From Enemella dayhoffiae (GTDB taxonomy: Bacteria > Actinomycetota > Actinomycetes > Propionibacteriales > Propionibacteriaceae), in assembly GCF_002250625.1 (NCBI RefSeq), contig NZ_NMVQ01000011.1:1-58323 (forward strand): a stretch of 58,323 bases of DNA, given 5' to 3'. This document shows positions 1 through 10,111 of this stretch, piece after piece (the stretch's first letter is position 1; every line of letters begins with the position of its first letter). Both the position numbers and the translations under genes were made by a program. A model generated the notes under the pieces. That model ran no database searches and was not told where the DNA came from. It saw only the letters and a list, made by a program, of their open reading frames with translations.

Positions 1-128
1 GTGTGGAGCGGTCATCGTGATGATTCCTTCGAGGGTGCTGTGAGAGGTGAACTCGAGGATCACGCGGTGACCGCCCTGTCGTCCAGAGCCAGCCACCACG
101 GGCTACACCACTATGAGGGACTCAACTG
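1..128 (-). mobile_element. Left end of an IS256-type insertion sequence (partial)
   Basis: On the minus strand an AAGGA-type ribosome site precedes an ATG at 15 that starts a protein M-T-A-P-H before running out of the window. I recall this start from actinobacterial IS256-family transposases. The 95 bp upstream of it have no coding role and carry a TAGTGGTGTAG-like stretch (about 107-117) that I take as the terminal region. Coding sequence of the neighbouring CNBD gene stops matching its family at about 125-135, which fixes the approximate junction. The other end of the element, and any target duplication, lie outside the window. The family call rests on five residues and the context only. 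Confidence 0.45.
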
Positions 129-464
129 ACGAAATACGAAAGACGGCTGTCCTTCCAGCAGCCCGACATCCCCCACGAACCGGCCGCGGCCGTGCACCTC
201 GACCGCCAACGGCTCATCGGAGTGACGCGGATCCGCCGCAAGTTCGGTGTCCGCCGTCAGCAGGCGCCCTTCCAGGACGACATAGAGGGAGGACGGGTGC
301 TCGCCGGGCTGGATGAGAACCTCCCCGTCGGTGAGTGTGCGGCGCTGCCCTCGTACGAGCAGCACCGCGATCTGCTCGTCGCTGAGCCGCGGGAAGGCGC
401 CGATGGTGTCAGGCGTCTCGGTCTGAGCGGCCTGGCTGCGGTTGCCGGCGGGCGTGTCACTCAT
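111..464 (-). pseudogene. Cyclic-nucleotide-binding-domain thioredoxin-disulfide reductase, 5' fragment
   Basis: Residues about 20-108 form the start of a cAMP-receptor-type cupin (LSDEQIAVLLVRGQ, then GEVLIQPGE and GRGRFVGDVGLLEG). In actinobacteria this N-terminus normally leads into a FAD/NADPH thioredoxin reductase of over 500 residues, often beside a UBP zinc-finger gene, as here. After about residue 108 the sequence diverges and stops within a few codons at an insertion-sequence junction, so the cupin is incomplete and the reductase domain is absent. The ATG at 464 overlaps a TGA that would close a read-through form of the upstream zinc-finger gene, showing the original translational coupling. 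It is surely non-functional as a reductase. Confidence 0.75.
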
Positions 465-487
465 AGGAACGCCTCATCCACGTAGCA

Positions 488-721
488 TCAGCTCCAGTTC
501 TCCCCCGGCTCCAGCGACCGCACGATGGGGTGCCCCGCCGTGAGCGCATGCGTGCGGGCGTGCCGCATCGGGGAGGAGTCGCAGCACACGACCTTCCCGC
601 AGGTGCGACACATCCGCAGGTGCACCCACCGCGAACCCACGGCTACACAGTCCTCACACTCCCCTGGCGTGCGGGGACGGACCGGGCGGATGAGCGAGAC
701 GTGTGGGTCGACGTATCTCAT
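488..721 (-). CDS. UBP-type zinc-finger protein, C-terminus cut by TGA
   Basis: A 77-residue zf-UBP domain protein with the expected Zn ligands visible: C22, C25, C38, C41, C46, H54, H58 and H64. Family members are small ubiquitin-hydrolase-type zinc fingers of unknown role in bacteria, found next to CNBD thioredoxin reductases. The frame ends ...GENWS then TGA (488-490). Reading through the TGA gives C-Y-V-D-E-A-F-L and a second TGA at 461-463 that overlaps the next gene's ATG. Family members end in a similar W-C-Y-V-D-E motif, so the TGA replaces a Trp codon and removes about nine residues. Its ATG at 721 overlaps the thioredoxin stop. The fold could survive without the tail; whether it works is unknown. 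Confidence 0.75.
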   Translation of the reverse strand: MRYVDPHVSLIRPVRPRTPGECEDCVAVGSRWVHLRMCRTCGKVVCCDSSPMRHARTHALTAGHPIVRSLEPGENWS

Positions 722-1170
722 GGGGCACCGCCGGCCGAGTCAGCCTTCTTCTGCAGCGCCTCGTCCACCCAGCGCAGCAGCACGTCCGGCGGGGCGGCTC
801 CGGATTGGCGGGAGAGCACGTTCCCTTGGTTGAGGATGAGCAGGGTCGGCACCGCCTGGACGGAGAACTTGCGGGCCGTCTCCGGCGCGACGTCCACGTC
901 CACTTTCACCAGCTTGAGCTTGCCGGCACGTTCCGTGGCGACCTTCTCGAGGGCAGGGCTGACCATCCGGCACGGTCCGCATCAGGTCGCCCACAAGTCC
1001 ACGAGCACCACTTGCGGGGCCTGCTCGACCACCTCGGCGAAGTCCGCATCGCCCGCATCGACGATCCACGGCACGGCGCTCTTGCAGACCCGGTAGCGCG
1101 GGTACCCCGACGCCGCGGCGGGGACACGGTTCTTCTTCCCGCAGTTGGGGCAGGTCACAATCGCGCTCAC
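718..1170 (-). pseudogene. Thioredoxin (Trx2/TrxC type) with in-frame TGA at the active-site Trp
   Basis: The reading frame is continuous over about 150 codons except for one TGA at 982-984. Residues 1-30 are the zinc-ribbon of a TrxC-type thioredoxin (C7, C10, C29), but the third expected Cys is Tyr26. The thioredoxin fold follows: VVLVDLWAT, TGA, CGPCRMVSPALEKVA, then VPTLLILNQGN. The TGA takes the place of Trp in the WCGPC active site, so normal translation stops at 62 residues, just before the catalytic cysteines. Tyr26 and the TGA can each arise by one G-to-A change from TGC and TGG. The start codon overlaps the clpB stop and the end overlaps the next start, so it belongs to the operon. 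Inactive unless the TGA is read through. Confidence 0.8.
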
Positions 1171-3794
1171 GCCGTGTCATCCTCTTCGGCGGGCGCTGCG
1201 ATGTTGAAGACGAGCTCGCCGTCCTGCACGTCCAGCGTGACCGTCGACCCGTCCATCACCTCCCCGCTCAGCAGCGCACGACCCAGTCGGGTCTCGATCT
1301 CATGGCTGATGTAGCGTCGCAGCGGACGCGCACCGTACACGGGGTCGTATCCGCGGTCGGCGATGAGCTGGCGTGCCGCGGGCGTCAGCTCGATGCGGAT
1401 CTGACGCTCGGCCAGCCGGGAGCGCAGGTCGGTGAACTGCAGCTCCACAATGTCCTGGATCTGTTCACGACCCAGCGGCGAGAACACCACGATGTCGTCC
1501 ACCCGGTTGAGGAACTCGGGACGGAAGTGGGCGCGCAACTCACCGAGCACCTTGTTTCGCACGTCGTCGGGGATCGCGCCGCCATCGCATCCCAACAGGT
1601 GATGGGCACCGATGTTGGAGGTCATGATGATGATGGTGTTGCGGAAGTCGACGGTGCGTCCCTGGCTGTCGGTGATGCGGCCGTCGTCGAGGACCTGCAG
1701 CAGCGTGTTGAACACGTCCGGGTGCGCTTTCTCGATCTCGTCGAAAAGGACCACGCTGTACGGGTGGCGGCGCACCGCCTCGGTCAGCTGCCCTCCCTCG
1801 TCGTACCCGACATACCCGGGAGGTGCACCGACGAGCCGGCTGACGGTGTGACGTTCCTGGTATTCGCTCATGTCCAGCCGGACCATTGCCGACTCGCTGT
1901 CGAACAGTGCTTGCGCGAGCGCTTTGGCCAGTTCGGTTTTTCCCACACCGGTGGGGCCGAGGAAGATGAACGAGCCGATGGGGCGGCGCGGGTCGCGGAT
2001 GCCGGAGCGGGCACGGATGATCGCGTCGCTGACGAGCGTGATGGCCTCATCCTGACCGACCACCCGCTCGGCGAGGGTGGCGTCCAGGGTGAGGATCTTG
2101 TTGCGTTCACCTTCCTGCAGCCGGGCCACGGGGATTCCCGTCCACGCGGCGACGATCTCGGCGATCTCGTCCTCGGTGACCACCTCCCGCAGCAGCCTCT
2201 GCCGGCCCTGCTTGGAGGCGAGACGCTCCTCCTCGGCGTGCAGGCGTCGTTCCGCGTCAGCGATAGCCCCGTACCGCAGTTCAGCGGCACGGTTGAGGTC
2301 GTAGGAGCGCTCAGCTTCCTCCGCCTCCCGCCGCAGCCGCTCCAGCTCACTGCGCAGCTCCTGGACCTTGCGGATCGCTTGACGCTCCGCCTCCCACTGG
2401 GCGCGCTTGGAGTCCGCCTCCGCCTTCAGGTCGGTCAGTTCCCGGCGCAGCTCCTCCAGCCGTTTCTTGCTGGCAGGGTCGGTCTCCTTCGACAGCGCCG
2501 CTTCCTCGATCTCCAGGCGGGTCACCCGCCGGGTCAGCTCGTCGAGCTCGGCAGGCATTGAGTCGATCTCGGTTCGCAGTCGCGCGCAGGCTTCGTCGAT
2601 GAGGTCGATGGCCTTGTCGGGCAGGAACCGGTCGGAGATGTACCGGTGGGACAGCACGGCGGCCGCGACCAGTGCGCTGTCCTGGATGCGGACACCGTGG
2701 AAGATCTCCAGCCGTTCGCGCAGGCCGCGGAGGATGGAGATCGCGTCCTCCACGTCAGGCTCCTCGACCATCACCGTCTGGAACCGGCGTTCCAGGGCGG
2801 CGTCCTTCTCGATGTGCTTGCGGTACTCATCGAGGGTGGTGGCACCGATGAGGTGCAGCTCCCCGCGGGCGAGCATCGGTTTGAGCATGTTGCCGGCGTC
2901 CATCGCCCCTTCGGTGGCTCCCGCCCCCACCAGGGTGTGCAGCTCGTCGATGAACAGCAGGATCCGTCCCTCCGCTGCTTTCACCTCCGCCAGGACTGCC
3001 TTCATTCGCTCCTCGAACTCGCCCCGGTACTTCGCGCCGGCGACCAGGGCAGACAGGTCCAGCGAGAACACGGTCTTGTCACGAAGGCCCTCGGGCACGT
3101 CCTCACGCAAGATCCGCTGGGCAAGGCCCTCCACGATGGCGGTCTTTCCGACACCGGGCTCGCCGATGAGGACGGGGTTGTTCTTGGTCTTGCGGGAGAG
3201 GATCTGGATGACCCGGCGGATCTCCGCATCACGCCCGATGACCGGGTCAAGCTTGCCCAACCGGGCGTCAGCGACCAGGTCACGGCCGTACTTCTCCAAC
3301 GCCTCGTACGTCTGCTCGGGGGTGGCGGAGTTGACGTGCTGGTTGCCGCGGATCTTGGTGAGCGCGCTGAGGAAGTTCTCCCGGGTGACACCGTGCCCGC
3401 GCAGCACGCGGGACGCGGCACGGTTGGAGGAGTCGTCGGCGAGTGCCAGAACGAGATGCTCCACGGAGATGTAGGAGTCTTTCAGTCGCTTTGCCTCCCG
3501 CTCCGCCCGTTCCAGGGTGGAGGTGAGGCTGCGGCTCAGATACACCTGACCGGTCTGCGGGGAGGACCCGGAGACGCTGGGCTTGCGGGCGATCTCCGCT
3601 TCGACGTCGGCGCGTACGGCTTCCACGTCAGCACCCGCTGTCTGCAACAGTCGGGGAACCAGCCCCTCCTCCTGCTGGAGCAGTGCGAGCAGGAGATGCT
3701 CCTCATCCGTCTCGATCTGACCGGCCTGGACCGCGATGCTCTGGGCCGAGGTGAGCGCTTCCTGCGACTTCTGAGTGAGTGAGTTCATGTCCAT
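1167..3794 (-). CDS. clpB: ATP-dependent disaggregase ClpB
   Basis: Full-length (875 residues) ClpB/Hsp104 family chaperone. It shows the N-terminal Clp repeat domain (1-150), first AAA+ module with Walker [10 protein letters not shown] near residue 211, a long heptad-rich middle domain (about 410-530), and a second AAA+ module with GPTGVGKTE near 610 followed by the [11 protein letters not shown] pore segment. The middle domain separates ClpB from ClpC or ClpA. ClpB pulls proteins out of aggregates together with DnaK, GrpE and DnaJ, all encoded just upstream. Its start overlaps the 3' end of cbpM by about 10 bp, and its stop overlaps the thioredoxin start. No damage is visible. Many actinobacteria keep another clpB elsewhere, so this may be an extra copy. 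Confidence 0.95.
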   Translation of the reverse strand: MDMNSLTQKSQEALTSAQSIAVQAGQIETDEEHLLLALLQQEEGLVPRLLQTAGADVEAVRADVEAEIARKPSVSGSSPQTGQVYLSRSLTSTLERAEREAKRLKDSYISVEHLVLALADDSSNRAASRVLRGHGVTRENFLSALTKIRGNQHVNSATPEQTYEALEKYGRDLVADARLGKLDPVIGRDAEIRRVIQILSRKTKNNPVLIGEPGVGKTAIVEGLAQRILREDVPEGLRDKTVFSLDLSALVAGAKYRGEFEERMKAVLAEVKAAEGRILLFIDELHTLVGAGATEGAMDAGNMLKPMLARGELHLIGATTLDEYRKHIEKDAALERRFQTVMVEEPDVEDAISILRGLRERLEIFHGVRIQDSALVAAAVLSHRYISDRFLPDKAIDLIDEACARLRTEIDSMPAELDELTRRVTRLEIEEAALSKETDPASKKRLEELRRELTDLKAEADSKRAQWEAERQAIRKVQELRSELERLRREAEEAERSYDLNRAAELRYGAIADAERRLHAEEERLASKQGRQRLLREVVTEDEIAEIVAAWTGIPVARLQEGERNKILTLDATLAERVVGQDEAITLVSDAIIRARSGIRDPRRPIGSFIFLGPTGVGKTELAKALAQALFDSESAMVRLDMSEYQERHTVSRLVGAPPGYVGYDEGGQLTEAVRRHPYSVVLFDEIEKAHPDVFNTLLQVLDDGRITDSQGRTVDFRNTIIIMTSNIGAHHLLGCDGGAIPDDVRNKVLGELRAHFRPEFLNRVDDIVVFSPLGREQIQDIVELQFTDLRSRLAERQIRIELTPAARQLIADRGYDPVYGARPLRRYISHEIETRLGRALLSGEVMDGSTVTLDVQDGELVFNIAAPAEEDDTA

Positions 3795-4096
3795 GGGGAG
3801 TCTCCTTCAAGTCGGATGGTCCGGTGCCGCTCGAGCCGCTCGATGCGGGCGAGCAGGTCGAGCACGAGTGCGATGCCGGCGTAGTTCACGGCAAGATCGG
3901 AGTGCAGACGCACGATGGTGTGCACGCGGGCGGGGACGGTACGGGCGAACCACAGTCGGCCGCTGGTGTCGACGTGGGCGGTGACCAGCCCCAGCTCGAC
4001 GAACTTCAGCAGCGTATCCGGGTGGATACCTGCGGCCACCGCGGTCGCCGCCAGGTCGGCCCGGGGGACACGGACGGGCAGGTGCTGTGAGGTCAT
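3785..4096 (-). CDS. cbpM: Chaperone modulator CbpM (MerR-like fold)
   Basis: A 103-residue protein with a MerR-type helix-turn-helix-like N-terminus ([18 protein letters not shown]) and the C-terminal helix [19 protein letters not shown], which is the hallmark of CbpM rather than HspR. CbpM binds the J domain of CbpA-type DnaJ proteins and tunes their activity. The preceding gene encodes exactly such a DnaJ, and the two overlap by 4 bp. The 3' end overlaps the clpB start. An HspR-like DNA-binding role is the main alternative; HspR normally carries a longer C-terminal tail and a different start, so CbpM fits better. Confidence 0.8.
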   Translation of the reverse strand: MTSQHLPVRVPRADLAATAVAAGIHPDTLLKFVELGLVTAHVDTSGRLWFARTVPARVHTIVRLHSDLAVNYAGIALVLDLLARIERLERHRTIRLEGDSPWT

Positions 4097-5019
4097 GATC
4101 CTCTCCTGGCATCAAACGACGATTCGTCGCGGAGCTGTTCGAACAGCTCCTTCTCCTTCTTGCTGAGAGTGCGGGGAACGACGACCTTCACCCGCGCATA
4201 CAGGTCTCCCGGCTGTCCTCCGCGGGGCATCCCCTGCCCGCGCAGGCGGAGCCGCCTGCCAGTGGACGAGCCGGGCGGGACGTGCACGGTGACCGGGCCG
4301 CCGGGGGTGGGCATGCTGACATCCGCGCCCAGCGCCGCCTCCCACGGTGCGATGGGAAGGTCCGTTTCGATGTCCGCGCCGCTGAGCCGGTACCGCTTAC
4401 TGTCCTTCACGCGCAGCGTGACCAGCAGGTCCCCGTCTTGTCCGTCGGCGCCCGCTCCGCCTGCGCCCGCGACCCGCAGCCGCTGCCCGTCGACAGCGCC
4501 CGCTGGGATGTCGATGGTGTACTCCTGCGCGCCGCCGTACGGGGACGCGACCTGCACGGTGCGCCGCCCGCCCCGGTAGGCCTCCTCGACGGTGATCTCC
4601 AGCTCCGCGGTGTGGTCGGCACCGCGACCGAAACCACCGAAGCCGCCCCCGAAGAGGTCCTCCCAGTTCGCGCTCTGCGCGCCGCCCCCGAAGAGGTCCT
4701 CCCAGTTCGCGCTCTGCGCGCCGCCCCCGCTCCACGTGTATCGGGTGCCGCCGCTGCGGCGCGGCTGCTCGGAGGAGCGAGCCGCGTCCGCGGCGGCGTA
4801 CTGCCGGAAGTTCTCACCAAACCGGTCGTACTGTGCGCGGGTTTCCGGGTCCGACAGCACATCGTGGGCTTCACTGATCCGTTTGAAGGTCTCCTCCGCC
4901 CCCGGGGTCTTGTTGACGTCCGGGTGGAACTTACGGGCCTTCTCCCGGTAGGCGCGGCGGATCTCCTTCTGATCCGCCGACCGGGAGACCCCCAGCGCGC
5001 TGTAGAGATCCTCCGCCAT
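4093..5019 (-). CDS. cbpA: DnaJ/CbpA-type co-chaperone without zinc finger
   Basis: A 308-residue class-B J protein. The J domain occupies residues 1-68 with the HPD motif at 32-34. A Gly-rich linker follows, then two C-terminal substrate-binding beta domains (from about 130). The Cys-rich zinc-finger domain of class-A DnaJ is missing, which matches CbpA and the CbpM gene next door. It would stimulate DnaK ATPase and deliver substrates. The linker contains an exact 13-residue duplication (GGGAQSANWEDLF twice), caused by a 39-bp tandem DNA repeat at 4651-4728. It starts 3 bp after the grpE stop and overlaps cbpM by 4 bp, so the genes are translationally coupled. Confidence 0.92.
   Translation of the reverse strand: MAEDLYSALGVSRSADQKEIRRAYREKARKFHPDVNKTPGAEETFKRISEAHDVLSDPETRAQYDRFGENFRQYAAADAARSSEQPRRSGGTRYTWSGGGAQSANWEDLFGGGAQSANWEDLFGGGFGGFGRGADHTAELEITVEEAYRGGRRTVQVASPYGGAQEYTIDIPAGAVDGQRLRVAGAGGAGADGQDGDLLVTLRVKDSKRYRLSGADIETDLPIAPWEAALGADVSMPTPGGPVTVHVPPGSSTGRRLRLRGQGMPRGGQPGDLYARVKVVVPRTLSKKEKELFEQLRDESSFDARRGS
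4651..4728. repeat. 39-bp exact tandem duplication inside the dnaJ linker
   Basis: Two adjacent identical 39-bp units (4651-4689 and 4690-4728), with about 8 bp more identity on the left flank, encode the 13-residue linker segment twice. The length is a multiple of three, so the frame is kept. Perfect identity points to a recent slippage or unequal exchange event. Confidence 0.95.
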
Positions 5020-5022
5020 CTC

Positions 5023-5562
5023 CTACTCCTCGTCCGGCCTGCGGGTGACCACGACCGCAGCCGGTCGCAGCATCCGCTCTGGCGTTCCGAACCCGGGGCG
5101 AGTGACGGCGAGGATGCTGCGGGGCGGGACGCTGGCATCCTCGACCACCGAGACCGCCTCGTGCAGCTGCGGGTCGAACTCCGCACCGTCGATGGCAATC
5201 TCGGGGTACCCGAGTGCGCGCAACGCATCAGCGGCCTGCGCCCGGACGGCCTGCATGCCACCCAGAACGCCCTCGGCAAGGTCCGCCCCGAAGCTGAGCG
5301 CCCGGTCCAGCCCGTCGACGACGGGCAAGAAGGCTTTGGCGGTGTTCCGCCTCTCCTCCTCGCGGACGGTCTGGATCTCGCGCGCCATCCGTTTGCGGAG
5401 GTTGTCGTAGTCCGCCGCCGCCCGGCGCCACCGGTCCTCGGCCATCTCCAACTGGGCGGCGACCGCCGCTTGCGCGGCGCGGATCTCCTCCGGGGGCACG
5501 TCGGTGAGGTCGTCGTTCAGCAGGTCCACGGCCCGCGTGTCCTCGTTCTGCTCCTCGACCAT
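5023..5562 (-). CDS. grpE: Nucleotide exchange factor GrpE
   Basis: A 179-residue GrpE: an acidic, disordered N-terminus, a long helix with the family signature region (AAADYDNLRKRMAREIQ, then LPVVDGLDRAL) and the C-terminal beta domain with VVEDASVPPRSILAVTRPGF. It swaps ADP for ATP on DnaK. The start (ATG at 5562) has a good GGAGG site and lies 18 bp after dnaK. The end is 3 bp before dnaJ. No defects are seen. Confidence 0.95.
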   Translation of the reverse strand: MVEEQNEDTRAVDLLNDDLTDVPPEEIRAAQAAVAAQLEMAEDRWRRAAADYDNLRKRMAREIQTVREEERRNTAKAFLPVVDGLDRALSFGADLAEGVLGGMQAVRAQAADALRALGYPEIAIDGAEFDPQLHEAVSVVEDASVPPRSILAVTRPGFGTPERMLRPAAVVVTRRPDEE

Positions 5563-5580
5563 CGCGATCCTCCCTCCGTG

Positions 5581-7446
<1,866 letters not shown>

Positions 7447-7481
7447 GATGGTTGTTCCTTTCTTGTCACGTGAGACACGTT

Positions 7482-7760
7482 TCAGGGGTGGTCAAAGAGC
7501 GCGCCAGGATCGGCGCAGGCGCAGGGCTGAGTGCCCAGAGTCAGGAAGCAGGCTGCTTCAGGGGGATCTTTCCGGACGGCGGGCTGCTCGATGGGCGTCA
7601 CCACCCGCAGGACGCCTAGGTCGCAACTGGCGGTGACGTTGCCGCTGTCGATGCCTGGCAGGTTCGCCTCAGAACGTACTCGTCGCCCTCTCGGGACAGA
7701 TCGACCGACATCAAGCGCGGATCCATCTGCTGAGCGATGCGCAGGTCCGCACATGAGGTC
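7482..7760 (-). pseudogene. Hsp20 small heat-shock protein remnant
   Basis: Two minus-strand frames give the start and end of an Hsp20. One has RLMSVDLSREGDEYVLR; after a one-base frameshift near 7672 the other continues ANLPGIDSGNVTASCDLG, then VLRVVTPIEQPAVRKD. These match the first strand region and the last G-V-L strand of an alpha-crystallin domain, but roughly 60 residues between them are missing. The gene therefore has both an internal deletion and a frameshift. It is first in the direction of the dnaK operon. Confidence 0.7.
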
Positions 7761-7787
7761 ACCCATCTCACCGCCTCCACATTTACG

Positions 7788-7806
7788 CTGAGTCGCTCTA
7801 ACTCCA
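7788..7806. promoter_or_regulatory. HAIR-like HspR operator
   Basis: CTGAGT, seven bases, ACTCCA. The known HspR element (HAIR) is CTTGAGT-N7-ACTCAAG, so the core TGAGT-N7-ACTC is kept with exact spacing. It sits just upstream of the hsp20 remnant and the dnaK operon, where an HspR repressor site is expected. No hspR gene is in the window, so control would come from a chromosomal HspR. Confidence 0.55.
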
Positions 7807-8006
7807 CTGCTGATGTTTGTTCGACGGTCGGAGGTGTACACCCCACCTGGACGATGTGGTCCAAGCAGAGGCGCAAACGCTCGGAAGAACCGCGAGCCCA
7901 ACCGCCGTGCGGCGCATCGGCTCGCGCTGCCCGGCCGAGTCCGCGAGACGAAATTCATCCTGGCTCCACAATGGACCCCACGTAGACATTTCGCAAGACA
8001 TGTGCC

Positions 8007-9140
8007 GGATCTTCAGAGTTGAGTGTGGGGTGAGGCGTCGAGGCCGCCGGTGATGAGGAGCATGCGGAGGCGATAGTGCTCGAAGTTCCGGAAACCGCGG
8101 GCGATGCGGCGGCCGAGCTCGATGATTCCGTTGATGGCCTCGGTTCCGCTGTTGCTCGCGCCGTCGGTGTCGAAGTAGGCCAGGAACGCTGTCCGCGAGC
8201 GGCGCAGAGTCTTCCCGAGCCTGGCGATCTCCGGGATCGGGCAGGACGGCAGCTTCTGGATCAGCTGCTCGGCGAGGCGTCGGCCCCGGGGAAGGGTGGG
8301 CTGGTGGAACACTTCGCGGACGTCTTGGGCGCGCTTGTAGGCGACCTCGACCGCGACATGATCGGGGTGGGCCGCGAACGCGCTGGCCAGCCGGTTCTGG
8401 CGGCGAGACGTGAGGCGTTCGCGCCCCGCGCGGAGGAGGTGGCGGATCCCGTAGAGAGGGTCGCCCTTGCGGCCTCGGTGGCCGAGGGTCTCCTGCTGGA
8501 CTCGGCGGCGAACGTCATCGACCGCAGCGCCGGCGAGCTTGACGATGTGGAAGGCGTCCAGCACGCAGGTCGCGTCCTCGAGCTGGTCATCGATCGCGTT
8601 CTTGTAGCCCTGGAAAGGGTCCAGCGTTGCGGTCTCGACCCGCTTGCGGAACTCCTCGCCCCGCTCGTCCAGCCAGTCTCGGTAGGCGCTGCCGGATCGC
8701 CGGGGGACGAGACCCAACAGCCTGGCGGTGGGGTGGAGACCACGGGTCAGATCGACCATGCCGGTGAGGTCCTTCGGGCCGCGCCTGTGCGGGTCACGGT
8801 GGTGCCAGATGTGCTCGTCGACGCCCAGGACCTGCACGCCCTCGAACCTGGACGGATCGCCTGCGGCCTGAACCAGGACGGGCTGGACCTGGGACCAGAG
8901 CGTGTTCCAAGTGGTGCCGAGCTGCCGGGCCAGACCCTGGATCGTCGCTCCCTCGGCCCGGAGCTAGCCGATCGCCCACCGGATCGCGCGCGTGCTCAGC
9001 AGCCCCCGCGGAGCGCAGACCTGGGGGTTCTGCTCGACGAACGAGACCACCGCGCAGACGTCCTCGAGGCAGATCCAGCGGCGCTTGCGCCACCGAATCC
9101 GCACCGGCCTGCCGGCCCAGGGCGCATCGATTATCTCAAC
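8007..9140 (-). mobile_element. Truncated ISL3-family insertion sequence
   Basis: The body is an ISL3 transposase gene read on the minus strand. The 3' end near 8007 has a GGATCTTCAGAGTTG stretch resembling an ISL3 terminal repeat. No matching end is found on the other side, where the element runs straight into relaxase coding sequence near 9140. The element has lost its 5' end and is immobile. Confidence 0.7.
8013..9140 (-). pseudogene. ISL3-family transposase, 5'-truncated with internal TAG
   Basis: From 8837 down to 8013 the frame gives a clean DDE ISL3 core (VLGVDEHIWHH, then GPKDLTGMVDL, ATLDPFQGYKNAI, VLDAFHIVKLA and GTEAINGIIELGRRI). The frame continues upstream through the helix-turn-helix (EGATIQGLARQLGTTWNTLW) to a TAG at 8964-8966, and beyond it through the zinc-ribbon part (RWRKRRWICLEDVCAV) to about 9140. 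The TAG sits where relatives have Gln (CAG), so it is a single C-to-T change. The first ~60 residues are missing. Non-functional. Confidence 0.85.
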
Positions 9141-9542
9141 GTCGCCGATCTGTCGGTCGAACTCCGAGACGGCCTCGCCCTCGCGGCGGTGCTCCCACAG
9201 CGAGCGCTAGTCCACGTTGCGTGAACCGCGCGCGGCCACGCGGAGCCCGTAGTCGCGCATCAGCTCGTCGTTCTGCTTCGCCACGTGCCAGTGCATGTTG
9301 TTGCCCTGGAGCGCGCGGCCGGTGACGTTGTCATGGTTGATGACCGTGATGTGGCTGTGCGGGTTGCCGCCCGCACCGTCGATATGCGTGATCACCAGCA
9401 CGTCGCTGTTGGGATGCAGCTTCTTGGCGAACTCGTAACCCAGGTCGTTGACCGTCTGCACCTCCTCGGGATCGTTCGGATCGAACTCGCTGCTCTCGAA
9501 GCTCTGAATCAAGGAGCGTGCCTCGATCCGGCGGCCGATCAC
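9141..9542 (-). pseudogene. MobA/MobL-type relaxase fragment
   Basis: The minus frame contains a relaxase core segment: RRIEARSLIQSF, FDPNDPEEVQTVNDLG, then HPNSDVLVITHIDGAGGN and PHSHITVINHDN with the His-x-His metal motif. The N-terminal part with the nicking Tyr is absent. A TAG at 9207-9209 follows NVD, and reading on gives RSLWEHRREGEAVSEFDRQI, which fits the downstream part of such relaxases. The frame then passes directly into the ISL3 transposase. So the relaxase is truncated at both ends and has a stop, probably from Gln CAG. It shows that a mobilisable plasmid or conjugative element once resided here. Confidence 0.7.
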
Positions 9543-9614
9543 TATCTGCGCTTCGACTATCAGCGCGGCCGCGTCGAGGTCGTCTCGATGACGATCGCGG
9601 GCGTGGAAGACTGA
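9541..9614 (+). pseudogene. 3' fragment of unit gene A (copy 1)
   Basis: The last ~25 codons, HYLRFDYQRGRVEVVSMTIA and then GVED with a stop, closely match the end of the gene A copy at 10370-10568. Everything upstream has been replaced by relaxase sequence. I do not recognise the family. It is followed 59 bp later by gene B, the same order as in copy 2. Confidence 0.6.
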
Positions 9615-9673
9615 GGCTGCCAGCGTTTTCTGACGTCCCCGACCACGCGCGACTCGACCATGAGGGTGAACTG

Positions 9674-10111
9674 ATGACGACCATCACCGGTGACTGCGTC
9701 CCGTACCTTGCCGTGCTCGGCCTCGCTGAGGATGACGCAGCAGTCCAGGCGATCATGGAGCAGCAGCAGGGCAAGGCGAAGACGCAGACCTTCAAGGGCC
9801 CGTTCGTCCACTACGTGAGCTACTTCAAGAGCGGCGTCGGCTTCGCATTCGACGAACAGGGGCTGAAGCAGGTGTCGTTCTACGTCGTCGCGCATGGCGG
9901 CTTCGACGCGTATCCCGGCCGGGCCACGCTCATCAGCGGCCTCGAGGACTACACCAGGGACGGTGTTCGTGCTGCGCTCGGCGAGCCGACGGCGTCTCGC
10001 GGCGATGACTGGGATCTCTACGAGGTCGACGGCCGCGTGGTGCACTTCGAATACGACGAGGAGGGTGTCGTCTGGACCGCGCGCGTGTTGCGCGAGCGCG
10101 TCGGCGGCTGA
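9674..10111 (+). CDS. Unit gene B (copy 1), possible immunity protein, unknown family
   Basis: A 145-residue soluble protein starting MTTITGDCVPYLAVLGL. The ATG at 9674 is preferred over an upstream frame start because copy 2 begins at the equivalent Met and a GGGTGA ribosome site precedes it. Its C-terminus has an acidic, aromatic strand pair (DLYEVDGRVVHFEYDEEGVV). I do not recognise the family. Small size, acidity, duplication next to another small gene and the mobile-element setting resemble immunity genes of polymorphic toxins, but that is inference. It is the only intact member of the repeated unit; no toxin gene is visible nearby. Confidence 0.6.
   Translation: MTTITGDCVPYLAVLGLAEDDAAVQAIMEQQQGKAKTQTFKGPFVHYVSYFKSGVGFAFDEQGLKQVSFYVVAHGGFDAYPGRATLISGLEDYTRDGVRAALGEPTASRGDDWDLYEVDGRVVHFEYDEEGVVWTARVLRERVGG

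Noticed and set aside
982-984. TGA before CGPC as a selenocysteine codon
   Set aside because: Family members have Trp at this place, not Cys or Sec, and no SECIS-like hairpin was recognised after the TGA. Trp-to-stop change is simpler.
8076-9224. A 382-codon plus-strand frame opposite the ISL3 transposase
   Set aside because: Antisense shadow; the minus strand carries the transposase motifs.
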